In this document: piece by piece, positions 1-8,244 of the stretch
How positions within the stretch are numbered: position 1 is the first letter of the stretch
Layout: every line of letters begins with the position of its first letter
Assembly: GCA_003298465.1 (NCBI GenBank)
Contig: QNGA01000008.1
Span: forward strand, 62,001 to 126,000
Length of the DNA: 64,000 nt
Direction: 5' to 3'
From: a halophilic archaeon
GTDB lineage: Archaea; Halobacteriota; Halobacteria; Halobacteriales; Haladaptataceae
The notes under the pieces: model-generated
The model's database searches: none
Seen by the model: the letters and a program-made list of their open reading frames with translations, nothing else
What the model was told of the DNA's origin: nothing
Program-made: the position numbers and the translations under genes

Positions 1-163
1 TCGAATGCATTGCTCGAGGCTGTTGGTCGTCATCGGTGACAGTCAGTAGCCGATCCCATCCATGCGTGGTATTTACTCTCATTTAACAATCGCCTCTTTG
101 AACGGTTTGTAACTATGAATAACTTACCCACATCTCAGACCTATTTATAGGCGAATTTTCCAA

Positions 164-726
164 GTGATTCCGTACGACGTCCGCTTTCTCGGACTGCTTC
201 TAGCGTTCCCAGTCTGCTCATACTATCCAGTTTCTTTTTCAAAGACACAGGCGGCCCTGCTCGACCGAGCACGAACGCACGCGGCCGATGTCGATCGCGA
301 GCACTTCCCTGAGTTCCCCGTCGAAGCGATCGACTGGGCGGTCTCCGAGTGGGCCCAACGACAGGTTGGCGTCACCGAGTACGACCCAGATACTGAGTCG
401 GTCATGATCAGACTCACTTGGGGTGCATAGAAGAGTTCGGCTGACAGCAGTTCAGTAAAACAGTGCGGTACAAACTTGTTCCCCGCCTGGCAGTACTGGC
501 GGTTTGATGCAATAGACTACGCGAGGTATTCGTCTATTGGATAGATCCCTTCTGTATCACCTAGCACTGCGAGCGATTCACCTCGCCGAAGTGGTGGCTC
601 ATTTGCGTGGACTGTGGCCAGCGGGCCGGGCGGTATCGTCGCTCAAAGACGGTGCGCAATCCCGAGGACTACCAGTGTGGCGACTGCAGCGGAAATCTGC
701 GTGTTGAAGAGAGTCCTGGTCAATGA
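164..726 (+). pseudogene. Decayed SprT-like zinc metalloprotease-type gene
   Basis: The remains of a SprT-like protein run through three shifting frames. The first part (164-430) reads a helical region ending in YDPDTESVMIRLTW. The next part (427-480) continues as EEFG, stop, QQFSKTVRYKLV. A one-base shift in a C run near 481 then gives AWQYWRFDA. The last part (565-726) reads CERFTSPKWW followed by a zinc ribbon with two CxxC pairs (CVDCG, CGDC). In intact family members the middle part carries the HExxH metal site; here it reads YKLVP, so both histidines and the glutamate are gone. There are internal stops at 439-441 and 562-564 and at least three frame changes. I am confident it is non-functional. 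The exact original start is unknown; a GTG lies at 164. Confidence 0.8.
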
Positions 727-917
727 CCGCTAGCCGCTGCCCCCACTACAAAACAGCGGTCGCGGCGACGGTCGTCCTGGGACCGTCGACTATTGTCGTC
801 CAACCGTGCGGGTATGACATCGCGTCAGAATCGCAGTTGATCGAGCCCGGTGACCTCTCACACCAGCGGCCCGACGAGTGGCTGGTAGAGTTATTGGCCG
901 ACACTGCCGACGATTGA
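723..917 (+). CDS. Small hypothetical protein with a degenerate zinc-knuckle
   Basis: This 64-residue reading frame begins with an ATG that overlaps the TGA ending the SprT-like pseudogene, so the two were probably co-transcribed. The N-terminus reads CPHYKTAVAATVVLGPSTIV, followed by a single further Cys in QPCGYD. The spacing suggests a former CxxC...C zinc knuckle in which one cysteine has become tyrosine. The C-terminal half is acidic (DEWLVELLADTADD), typical of haloarchaeal proteins. I do not recognise a function. Because its neighbour is decayed it may itself be a relic. Confidence 0.45.
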   Translation: MTASRCPHYKTAVAATVVLGPSTIVVQPCGYDIASESQLIEPGDLSHQRPDEWLVELLADTADD

Positions 918-1322
918 CTGCCGCTGTCGTTGTTGACCGTCCCGCTCCGTTTTCTGATCTGTGAGTATCGACGTGAGAGTGCGGGCGCACTGGACTATGA
1001 ACCGCTAGAGATAATCAGATGACGGCGTTGTTCTTTGGAGAGGGGTCTGATGTCATGATTGACACGAGGCAGATGTACACCATCACCCTCGTTCTTTTCA
1101 CGTCCTCTGTGAGAGTGTGGCAGATATCGGGATTCAGTCTGCGTAGCTGTGCGTACAGGCGCTGGCCGCTGTAATTCGTTCTCAATCTTTGGCTGCCTGT
1201 CGGGAGCACTCGATTCTACACGTGACGTGCTCCCATTTTGTCGGGGAGTTTTTTTGGTTGTGGCCGCTCAACTCATCAATTGTAGCATCATGTGATTGAG
1301 AGCAAACCAACCACGAGTACTC
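918..1322. other. Intergenic stretch without a supported gene
   Basis: About 400 bases with only poorly coding frames on either strand. A minus-strand frame over 1015-1209 is open but basic in composition and matches nothing I recognise. No strong hairpin was seen. The stretch probably holds the promoter of the HTH gene at 1323. Confidence 0.4.
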
Positions 1323-1694
1323 ATGTCCGGAAGCCACCACTCCCCGAACGACAACGACCCCGAACACACCGCAACCAGCCACACAACACACCCCGAACTC
1401 GACGGGATTTTTCGCGCAGTGAGTCACCCCTTGCGTCGCCACACGCTCCGCGTGCTCACCCGCACTCCCGATCCCCAGACGGTTGAAGACCTCGCTGCCA
1501 GACTCGCTGCCGACCCGATCAACGACTCACCCATCGACCAAGAACACCTTGTTATGAGTCTCACCCACCGACATCTCCCACTCCTGGCCGACGTCGACTT
1601 GCTCGCCCGCACTCCGGACGACCATGTCATCGCGACCGACGCGACGGCCGATGCCGTCCACCTGTTAGACACAGCACTCGTCACCTTCGACTAA
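1323..1694 (+). CDS. DUF7344-type HTH protein
   Basis: A 123-residue protein with a winged-helix-like core: LDGIFRAVSHPLRRHTLRVL, then VEDLAARLAAD, then SLTHRHLPLLADVDLLA. This is the layout of the haloarchaeal DUF7344 family, thought to act as small DNA-binding regulators. The final third, with IATDATADAVHLLDTAL, looks like the wing and a dimer helix. I chose the ATG at 1323 because the sequence upstream in frame is low in acidic residues. A second, truncated member of the same family lies at 2784. The target is unknown. Confidence 0.7.
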   Translation: MSGSHHSPNDNDPEHTATSHTTHPELDGIFRAVSHPLRRHTLRVLTRTPDPQTVEDLAARLAADPINDSPIDQEHLVMSLTHRHLPLLADVDLLARTPDDHVIATDATADAVHLLDTALVTFD

Positions 1695-1973
1695 GGCGTC
1701 TCCCCCTCCTTCTACGAGCCGCAGATCACAGCGCTCGACCGCTATACTTGTCGGCGAATAGCCCGGGATAGCGGGAAGTATGGCCACGCCGACATCCTCC
1801 TCTCGTCCAGTCGGTGCTGATCACCTAGCAACTAGCAATCTCTCCCTCAATTGGTGTGCGACTGTCCAGCGGTACCTTCTGGATGAGCTTGATGCCATCG
1901 AGTTCCTTCTCATACCGGGTCTGTACTCGATGTGAACAGTGAATTACCACTATTTCCCAGGTTTCTTCCTCTG

Positions 1974-1981
1974 GTTTTATG
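1974..1981 (+). promoter_or_regulatory. TATA-like box for the DUF1931 gene
   Basis: The sequence GGTTTTATG lies about 28-33 bases before the ATG at 2008. That spacing fits an archaeal TATA box driving a leaderless or near-leaderless transcript. No Shine-Dalgarno sequence precedes the ATG. Confidence 0.4.
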
Positions 1982-2007
1982 CCTGGAGAGCATCCTACTG
2001 TTGGTGT

Positions 2008-2175
2008 ATGACGGATTTAATCGTCAAGTCAGCAGTCAAGGACCAACTTGAGGACACGAGTGTGGCGAGCGATTTCTACGATGCACTTGATACCGAAGTC
2101 GCCATCCTCGTAGAGAATGTTGCACAGCGAGCTGAGGAAAACGACCGCAAAACCGTTCAACCTCGCGACGTGTGA
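2008..2175 (+). CDS. DUF1931 histone-fold protein
   Basis: This 55-residue protein starts MTDLIVKSAVKDQLEDTSVA and ends ENDRKTVQPRDV. The pattern of three helices and the closing RKTVQPRDV is that of the archaeal DUF1931 histone-like family. Such proteins carry a histone fold but are not established chromatin packers in haloarchaea. The in-frame ATG at 1939 would add an aromatic, uncharged leader and was rejected. The TATA-like box at 1974 supports the start at 2008. It stands alone, with no operon partner. Confidence 0.8.
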   Translation: MTDLIVKSAVKDQLEDTSVASDFYDALDTEVAILVENVAQRAEENDRKTVQPRDV

Positions 2176-2256
2176 GCGAGTAATTCCGCCACGAGCTACA
2201 CTCTCTCCCCCGACAGCGTCACTGCTGGTTGTACTCAATAGAGAAAGAAGGAATGA

Positions 2257-2440
2257 CTAGGGAGCGAGCGTACTGGTTAGTTCGTCGGCCAGTTGCATGC
2301 ACTCCGTCCTGCCGAGACGATGCGGGCCCACCATCTCTGCTCGTAGGCTGTCCGACGCAGAGACCACGCTGATTAGCTCTCCTTCGACGGCTCTTCCTCT
2401 CCGAGCACCTAGCTTAAGGTCTGAATCTCTGTTTCAAGAA
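2257..2440 (-). pseudogene. Unrecognised coding remnant
   Basis: On the minus strand a frame without a usable start reads RDSDLKLGARRGRAVEGEL, then SVVSASDSLRAEMVGPHR, and ends LADELTSTLAP before a TAG. Composition is haloarchaeal and looks genuinely coding, but the frame is closed upstream by a TGA and lacks ATG or GTG at a sensible place. It is likely the 3' part of a deleted gene. I do not recognise the family. Confidence 0.35.
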
Positions 2441-2579
2441 GTTTAGCCGCGCCATCGATATACTCACCATTCTCCAGACTAGCGCGTTTTTCTTCTTTCC
2501 GCTCTCGAATTTCGTCCTCAGTCTTCATCTGACAGTAGTCGGGGTCGGGAATGATAAGTCCGCTGCCTGCAGTAAACAT
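2409..2579 (-). CDS. Small charged helical protein
   Basis: A 56-residue frame starting at 2579, or 39 residues from the inner ATG at 2528 (MKTEDEIRERKEEKRASLEN). It is highly charged and predicted to be one long helix with a short second helix (DGAAKLLETEIQTL). The pattern MKxExEIRxRL... ending in a helix that contains an E-x-x-L repeat recurs in small haloarchaeal and halovirus proteins, and resembles the protein at 37700. The inner start is the more likely one. No function is known. Confidence 0.45.
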   Translation of the reverse strand: MFTAGSGLIIPDPDYCQMKTEDEIRERKEEKRASLENGEYIDGAAKLLETEIQTLS

Positions 2580-2783
2580 CTCCAGTTACTTCTTCTGTCT
2601 TCGACTACACCGGAAGCCTAGTTTGCCTAGTGAGAACTGTGTCGGTGACGTACGGATAGCATCCGTGAGCTGTAGCATTCATCCGTCTGTCTGGCTCTTT
2701 CCAGTGAGCGAATCATATGCTAGGTGGTAGCATCCCCTGTGAGTTATGGAGTTAGATGGTTTTGGCTAGGGTACGTGGGACAG

Positions 2784-2951
2784 ATGAGTGACTACGACCT
2801 CACTGACACACTCGACATCCTGCGGAACGCTCATCGTCGACAGATCCTCTTGTACTTAGAGGACTTGGACGACGATCGAACCACCGTTGACGACCTCCTA
2901 ACACGCCATGATCACGCTGCCCGGCTTCGGCACGTCCAGCTGCCGAAATGA
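2784..2951 (+). CDS. Truncated DUF7344-type HTH protein
   Basis: The protein begins MSDYDLTDTLDILRNAHRRQ and continues ILLYLEDLDDD with a second helix TTVDDLLTRHDHAA. It then stops after LRHVQLPK. In the family this motif (LxHVHLPKL) is followed by the wing and a C-terminal helix, which are missing here. The stop codon overlaps the ATG of the next short gene, which suggests a deletion joined two unrelated genes. It is probably inactive, or at best a minimal DNA-binding domain. Confidence 0.5.
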   Translation: MSDYDLTDTLDILRNAHRRQILLYLEDLDDDRTTVDDLLTRHDHAARLRHVQLPK

Positions 2952-3109
2952 GTGAGAACGTAGAACAGGAATGGAAGGCTGATTACCAAACCTATAGCGT
3001 CAAGGGGAACCACTACGAAATCGGTTACGAAACGGCCAAGCGAAGCGGCGAGGTAATCGAACTCGGAACATCGTTTTTGGGTGATGTTCGAACTAAATTA
3101 CGAGAATAG
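2948..3109 (+). CDS. Short protein resembling the N-terminus of a C45-type acyltransferase
   Basis: A 53-residue frame starting with the ATG that overlaps the preceding stop. It reads MSENVEQEWKADYQTYSVKG, then NHYEIGYETAKRSGEVIEL, and ends at a TAG. The segment SVKGNHYEIGYETAK resembles the start of C45-type (acyl-CoA:6-APA acyltransferase-like) proteins, in which a G-x-x-Y-E-x-G motif precedes the mature enzyme. If so, more than 200 residues are missing, including the catalytic cysteine. The family match is tentative. Confidence 0.35.
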   Translation: MSENVEQEWKADYQTYSVKGNHYEIGYETAKRSGEVIELGTSFLGDVRTKLRE

Positions 3110-3256
3110 ATAACGGCATATGCATTGAGAGAACCCATCTCAACTACTGTGGAACGGAGTAGATGCAAAATCACAGATACACCTTAGGCGTTGTCTGGCT
3201 CCCAACATTTCGAAGCCGATACTAACTTTAAACGATCAGGGCATTGTTTGAATTTG

Positions 3257-3511
3257 TTATGAGACGCTTCCCTGGTAATCATTATGAGTATCTGGTTCAG
3301 GTACAGCGCGTGTCACTGTTGCCTTAAACGATGCGATGACTGTCTCTCCTTCAGTGAGACCAAGTGTATCGAGACTCGTTTGAGTGATGAGTGTCCGTAA
3401 GGAGGTGTCCGCCCCGACATCTACTGTGACGCGAGCGATTCCATCTTCAGACTCAATGTGAGTGATCCTTCCTTGGATTTGGTTACGAACGCTCGTCCCA
3501 ACAGGTTGTAG
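3257..3511 (-). pseudogene. Orphan MOP/TOBE domain of a ModE-like regulator
   Basis: The minus strand reads TSVRNQIQGRITHIESEDG, then IARVTVDVGADTSLRTLIT and LGLTEGETVIASFKAT before a TAA at 3257. This is the molybdate/tungstate-binding MOP (TOBE) fold as found at the C-terminus of haloarchaeal ModE-like transcription regulators. The DNA-binding N-terminus is absent. A stop at 3512-3514 closes the frame, and no ATG or GTG lies between that stop and the domain. I treat it as a fragment left by a deletion. Confidence 0.65.
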
Positions 3512-3795
3512 TTATCGTGATTCGAAAACGAACTCAGAATTATCCTAAGCTCAACGCGTACGGAGTTGCGTAGACCGATGGGTATAAAATTTTTTATATA
3601 ATATATATCGTTAATGAGATGCCCTTCAGATTCTGTAACTCGCCTTCACCAGCAAACTGTTTACAGGAAATCGCGTCATCAAATGAAGTTCCGTTTGTAG
3701 CCATACGACTCTGCTTCTCTACGAGTTTTAGTGGTTCAAATCGCCCGGAACGCCTATTGAAAGCCGCGTTGCTAAATTGGAGGGGTGACGGATAA

Positions 3796-4540
3796 ATGGC
3801 CGATGTAGCAGTAATCCACATGGGTATAATGGCGAAAGGAGATGGAGAAGCGGTGGCGGTGAACGTCCTTGAAGCGTTGCAGAACGATCACGACGTGACG
3901 CTGACGATGCCCGACTTCGAGGAACTCAACGACTACTTTAATACCAATGTTTATCGACACTACTGAATTCAATCCACGCCCGTGGGCCAAACGCGAAGAT
4001 GGGTTCGTTACAGTCGGTCGCATCGAGCGAAGTAAGTGTATTGATGAGTTGATCCGCATCGTCGAGCGAGTGCGCGAGCGTGACCACGACATCCACATCC
4101 ACATCATTGGCCCGATGGTCGGCGAAGAGTACCACGCTGAGATCGCGGAGATGGCGGCCGACCGCGACTACATCGACTTCGAAGGTGAGGTTCCACGTGA
4201 CGACCTCATCAAGCGCCTTTGCACACACAAGTATGGCATCCACGGAAAGAAGTTTGAGCACTTTGGAATGGCCGTCGTGGAACTCGCCGCCGTCGGCACC
4301 GTCACCTTCGTCCCTGCTTCCGGCGGCCTGCACGCCATCGTCGACGACAACGAGGCGCAGCTATTCGAATCACCTGAGGATGCCATCGAGAAAATATCCG
4401 CTATGGCATCGGACCCAACGAAACAACGTAGATGTCGGATGACGATAAGCGAGGTCGAGCGCCGGTTTGGCCGTGAACGGTTCCGCAAACCGTTTCGGGA
4501 GATAATCGGCGAGACCCTTTTATCGGACAATAATCGTTGA
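3796..4540 (+). pseudogene. Glycosyltransferase (GT4-like) with an internal deletion
   Basis: The first 56 codons (3796-3966) read MADVAVIHMGIMAKGDGEAV and continue VNVLEALQNDHDVTL, the Rossmann start of a group-1 glycosyltransferase. The other frame, from 3947 to 4540, carries the C-terminal half: FVTVGRIERSKCIDELIRIV, then FEGEVPRDDL, HGKKFEHFGMAVVELAA and a C-terminal helix. The nucleotide-sugar site (E-x7-E type, HFGMAVVE) is present. About 130 residues between the halves are missing and the frame changes at the join, so no full enzyme can be made. An ATG or TTG-started C-terminal half alone would lack the acceptor domain. Confidence 0.75.
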
Positions 4541-4542
4541 CA

Positions 4543-6351
4543 ATGGCAGACTCGGATCAGGAACAAGAGTCAGTTCGCGATGCTGTCGAAAGTGCTCGAA
4601 GTGGTGCTCCCGCTGTCGGAGCAGTCGTTCGCGATCAATTCTCCCCGGATGAAATCTTTCAACGAATTATCGCTGCTGCCGACGAGGAAATTACTTCAAG
4701 CTCCCGTGAACTATTCTTTAGTGCACTTGCAGGTGGTTTTGCAATCACGATAACATTCTTGCTCTATTCTTCGATGACGGCCACGATAGGTAATAATCCG
4801 CTTTTGAGCGCTCTCTTGTATCCTCTTGGGTTCATCTATATCATTATCGGAGGCTATCAGTTGTATACTGAGAATACGTTACCTCCAGTTGCTCTTACTC
4901 TTGAACGATTAGCCAGCATTCCAGCTCTGTTACGCCACTGGCTCATTGTACTCTGCGGTAACTTCACAGGAGGTGCCATTGGTGCAGCTGCACTTACTTG
5001 GGGTAGTGTCTTTTCTCCCGAAGCAGCGACGGCAGCCTTGAACCACGCTGAACACGGTCTCAAGACACCACTAGTGGCATTATTCTTCAAGGCGATGTTT
5101 GCTGGGCTAATTGTTGCCGGTGTTGTCTGGGTGGTATATGCCTCTCGAGATACGATTTCTCGACTTGTAGTAGTTTATTTGGCATTTCTTGCAGTTCCAC
5201 TAGGTGGTCTTTTTCACGTCGTCGTTTCGTTCACTGAATTAGTTTATTTAGTCCTTGCTGGCGATATCGGTCTCATTTTCGGACTGACGCAGTTCGTCGG
5301 ACCAGTGCTACTCGGCAACACTTTGGGAGGGGTCATATTGGTAACCGTCGTCAACTACTTTCAAACGAGCGAACGCCGCCTTGAGTCCGCTCGGTTTGAA
5401 GGCGTAGCTCGAAAGCTTTCAATTCGAGAGTGGTTGTTCGGCAATCTCGTGGGGCGTTCGTATGTTTCTATGATCGATACTAGTGAAATGACGGTCTCCG
5501 ATGACGATTCTTACCGAATACTAGTTCCGATTGGAAATCCCCGTACTGAGTTAGATGTCGTTAATCTAGCATGTATTCTCGCTAGCGAACGGCCGTCCTC
5601 GGTCATCCACGCAGTCCATATTGTGCAGACACCACTTCGCGCGTCGGCAAATTACGGTCACAATCAGCAAGAACGCATTATTACTGAATCCAATAAACGC
5701 ATGGAAAGTGTCCGCAAGATCGCAAACACCTATAATATATCTTGTGAGACATCAACAGTGGTGTCTCACCGCTCATTTCAAGAAGTATTCGATACAGCTG
5801 AGCGTGAACATGCAGATCTTGTGGTGATAGGTTGGGGTACTGATCGCCCATGGCGAGACGCTCGCGCTGAGCGGCCAATAGACGAATTAACTCACCGACT
5901 TCCCTGTGATTTCCTTGTGTTTAAAGATCATGAGTTGGATACCTCGAAAATCCTTCTACCGACTGCAGGTGGCCCCGATTCGGAGCTGGGTGCAGAGATC
6001 GCACGGGCTCTTAAAACAACTCCTGAGTCGACAATTACTCTGTTACACGTCGTCAACGGTCCTGCCGAACACGAGTCAGGCGAACAGTTTCTTACCGAGT
6101 GGGCTGCGGACAACAACTTGGATGATGCCACACTTCTGGTTGACGATTCAGGTGACATCGGAGAAGCAATCAGTCGTGAATCCAAAGATCACTCACTAGT
6201 AATAATAGGCGCCACGGAAAAAGGACTGCTCTCACGACTCGTAACTGAGTCATTACATTTCGACGTTCTCAATGAAGTTGATTGTTCATTGTTGCTTGCA
6301 GAGCGACCGAGCAGTCGGACTATCTTTGAACGATTGTTTGGTAGCGGATGA
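4543..6351 (+). CDS. Formate/nitrite-type (FNT) channel fused to two Usp domains
   Basis: A 602-residue protein. Residues 1-55 are a charged cytosolic lead. Residues about 55-275 hold six hydrophobic segments with FNT hallmarks: YTENTLPPV, GNFTGGAIGA and the central channel histidine in GGLFHVVVS (about residue 225). Residues about 320-460 and 465-595 are two UspA folds, the second with IIGATEKGLLSRLVTES. FNT proteins form pentamers that move small monovalent anions such as formate, nitrite or hydrosulfide. Usp domains bind ATP or sense stress, so the fusion suggests cytosolic gating (inference). The start is the ATG at 4543, two bases after the stop of the glycosyltransferase relic; an in-frame TTG lies at 4537. 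The next gene begins 188 bases on. Confidence 0.85.
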   Translation: MADSDQEQESVRDAVESARSGAPAVGAVVRDQFSPDEIFQRIIAAADEEITSSSRELFFSALAGGFAITITFLLYSSMTATIGNNPLLSALLYPLGFIYIIIGGYQLYTENTLPPVALTLERLASIPALLRHWLIVLCGNFTGGAIGAAALTWGSVFSPEAATAALNHAEHGLKTPLVALFFKAMFAGLIVAGVVWVVYASRDTISRLVVVYLAFLAVPLGGLFHVVVSFTELVYLVLAGDIGLIFGLTQFVGPVLLGNTLGGVILVTVVNYFQTSERRLESARFEGVARKLSIREWLFGNLVGRSYVSMIDTSEMTVSDDDSYRILVPIGNPRTELDVVNLACILASERPSSVIHAVHIVQTPLRASANYGHNQQERIITESNKRMESVRKIANTYNISCETSTVVSHRSFQEVFDTAEREHADLVVIGWGTDRPWRDARAERPIDELTHRLPCDFLVFKDHELDTSKILLPTAGGPDSELGAEIARALKTTPESTITLLHVVNGPAEHESGEQFLTEWAADNNLDDATLLVDDSGDIGEAISRESKDHSLVIIGATEKGLLSRLVTESLHFDVLNEVDCSLLLAERPSSRTIFERLFGSG

Positions 6352-6371
6352 TAATCTCGGAAAAAGGACGA

Positions 6372-6449
6372 AATCATGGATGGCCAGTTCGTCTCAAGAT
6401 CGACGCGATGTTGCTCGACAGGAAGACGTACGAGATCTTCGCTCGGTAG
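6372..6449 (+). pseudogene. Scrap of a dihydrofolate-reductase/RibD-C-like gene
   Basis: A short frame reads WPVRLKIDAMLLDRKTYEIF before a TAG at 6447. The motif KxDAMLLGRKTYEIFA is typical of the haloarchaeal DHFR/RibD C-terminal family, where it lies near residue 45 of a protein of about 190 residues. Nothing before or after continues the gene. It is a relic only. Confidence 0.45.
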
Positions 6450-6539
6450 TGGTTATGATTTGAGAGGAGGTAGCCCCTTCTAGGGTAATGAATCATCCGC
6501 AGCAAACGATTTACGATCCTTAGAGCAGTAGTATATGTA

Positions 6540-7124
6540 ATGGCGATTCGATCTGATCTCCTTACTTACAAGCTGACGAACGCCGCACTCGGATGGATCG
6601 TGATCAGCGTTCTTCTGCTCACTGCTATCGAGTATGCCCTCTCAGAGCAGTTTCTCTGGGCCGGAATGGCGGTAGCGGTGATTGCCATCGCACTCGTCCC
6701 ACCGGCACTCTCACGTCGACCGACGGAGATGATCGCCTGGGAAGTACTCGCACTCGCTGCAGTCCCAGTAGTCGCTCGGTCGTTTAACGTGCTCGTTGGA
6801 CCTGCGACCTATCTCTCAGTTACTGCCCTAGCGCTCATCGTTGCGGTTGAGCTTGAAGCGTTCACGTCCGTCGAGATGACACCCGAGTTCGCGGTTGTAT
6901 TCGTCGTCATCGTTACAATGGCCATCGCTGGTCTCTGGACGATAGCTCAATTCGTCTCTGATGTCTACCTCGGCACAACATTTCTTTCCGGTCAGACGGC
7001 AGTGATGTGGGATCTTGTCATCGCTACCGGGATTGGCGTTATCGCAGGACTCATCTTCGAATTCTACTTTAGACGGATTAGTCCGAGTAACAAACTCTCC
7101 TATGAACCTTGGGATGACGTCTAA
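6540..7124 (+). CDS. Multi-pass membrane protein, partner of the next gene
   Basis: A 194-residue protein with about six hydrophobic segments and short charged loops. It ends in a cytosolic tail RRISPSNKLSYEPWDDV. Its TAA overlaps the ATG of the DUF2238-like gene by one base, so the two are translationally linked. I recognise no catalytic or binding motif. Such paired membrane genes are common in haloarchaea and unassigned. The start is the ATG at 6540. Confidence 0.7.
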   Translation: MAIRSDLLTYKLTNAALGWIVISVLLLTAIEYALSEQFLWAGMAVAVIAIALVPPALSRRPTEMIAWEVLALAAVPVVARSFNVLVGPATYLSVTALALIVAVELEAFTSVEMTPEFAVVFVVIVTMAIAGLWTIAQFVSDVYLGTTFLSGQTAVMWDLVIATGIGVIAGLIFEFYFRRISPSNKLSYEPWDDV

Positions 7125-7774
7125 TGACTCTTCTCGACACCATCAGAAATGATTCGGTGCTCACTCTCATCGCACGCGGTTTACAGTTCATGCTTGTAGC
7201 GTTGATCGGTTACGGTGTTATTGGTGGAAATTCCAGCCTGATTGTTAACGGCGTACTCGCGCTCGCACTCACGTTAGTTCCGACGGTTCTCGGCTGGCAG
7301 TTCAACTACGAAATTAATCCTCGCCTTGTCATTTGGATCACCGTCGCAGCAGTATTCCACGTGGTTGGGTTCCTTGGACTCTACAATATCCAGTCCGGAT
7401 TATTATCATGGTACGACCAGGTGGCACATGCTATCTCAGCCTCGTTTGTCGCTGGCGTTGGTTATGCTGTGATAGCAGCGCTCGATCAGAACTCATCACG
7501 AGTCCATTTTCCTGAGGAATTTCGTTTCATCTTTACGCTCTGTTTTATCCTTGCGTTCGGTGTTGCCTGGGAAATTGCTGAGTTCACAGTCAGCGGACTC
7601 GCTTCTCTGCTTGGCAATAAATCGGCTCTCACCCAGTATGGGACAGACGACATTGTGTTTGACTTGGTGTTCAACACGCTCGCCGCCATTCTCGTTGCTC
7701 TCTGGGGGACAAACTACTTCCGAGACATCACTGCGATAATTGCACGTCGCTTTTCAAGGACAGGAAAACCCTAA
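7124..7774 (+). CDS. DUF2238-like membrane protein (YjdF type)
   Basis: A 216-residue protein with six hydrophobic segments. The core motifs YDQVAHAISASFVAG, GVAWEIAEF and YGTDDIVFDLVFNTLAA match the DUF2238/YjdF family of inner-membrane proteins of unknown role. The conserved Asp, His and Glu in these motifs sit at membrane faces and could bind a metal or lipid head group (inference). It overlaps the preceding membrane gene by one base, which points to a two-gene operon. About 300 bases without a gene follow. Confidence 0.75.
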   Translation: MTLLDTIRNDSVLTLIARGLQFMLVALIGYGVIGGNSSLIVNGVLALALTLVPTVLGWQFNYEINPRLVIWITVAAVFHVVGFLGLYNIQSGLLSWYDQVAHAISASFVAGVGYAVIAALDQNSSRVHFPEEFRFIFTLCFILAFGVAWEIAEFTVSGLASLLGNKSALTQYGTDDIVFDLVFNTLAAILVALWGTNYFRDITAIIARRFSRTGKP

Positions 7775-8070
7775 TTTGACAACACTCTGTGAGAGGAAAC
7801 CATCGATCGTTCTATCGGTTCAACGTTTATTGACGCACACAACGGAATTCCTCCCACTCTACCCGGCGTTTCTATCGATTCTCGCACAGAGGTTCGAACC
7901 TTATTGCTCCGACAGCGTATTAAATAGATCGGACACGCTTTCTTCGAAATCACGGGATGAGACGATATCGCTCCCAGTAGGAGATTGATATCGATTTCAG
8001 CTGCCTCTGTGAAAGTGTCGCGAGCATACATGACCTGTCACGCCACCCGGATACAATACTTCCATTTGAT
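7775..8070. other. Intergenic stretch between membrane operon and transposase scrap
   Basis: No convincing gene. A plus-strand segment around 7843-7930 reads NGIPPTLPGVSIDSRTEV in one frame and may be a coding relic, but I cannot place it. The stretch just before 8071 probably belongs to the former mobile element. Confidence 0.3.
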
Positions 8071-8244
8071 ATGTTCTGCACGGAGGCGAGCGCCACGGAT
8101 CCGCTCCAGAAGATCCGCTGGTGCGAGAGCCGCGAATGTCCGCGCTGCCGGTCTATGTCGGTGATCAAGTTCGGCAGCAACAGGGAATATCAGCGGTATC
8201 TCTGCCGGCGCTACTCTCGCGCCGTTCCCTTGCTATCGAGATAG
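8071..8244 (+). mobile_element. N-terminal scrap of an IS1595-like transposase
   Basis: A 57-codon frame starts MFCTEASATDPLQKIRWCES and continues RECPRCRSMSVIKFGSNREY before QRYLCRRYSRA. This is the zinc-ribbon N-terminus of IS1595-type haloarchaeal transposases (CPRC...YGSYRxYQRYLCKDC). The last cysteine of the ribbon is replaced by tyrosine, and the catalytic domain is missing. The frame ends inside the 3' end of the convergent phosphoribosyltransferase gene. No terminal inverted repeats were found. Confidence 0.55.
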
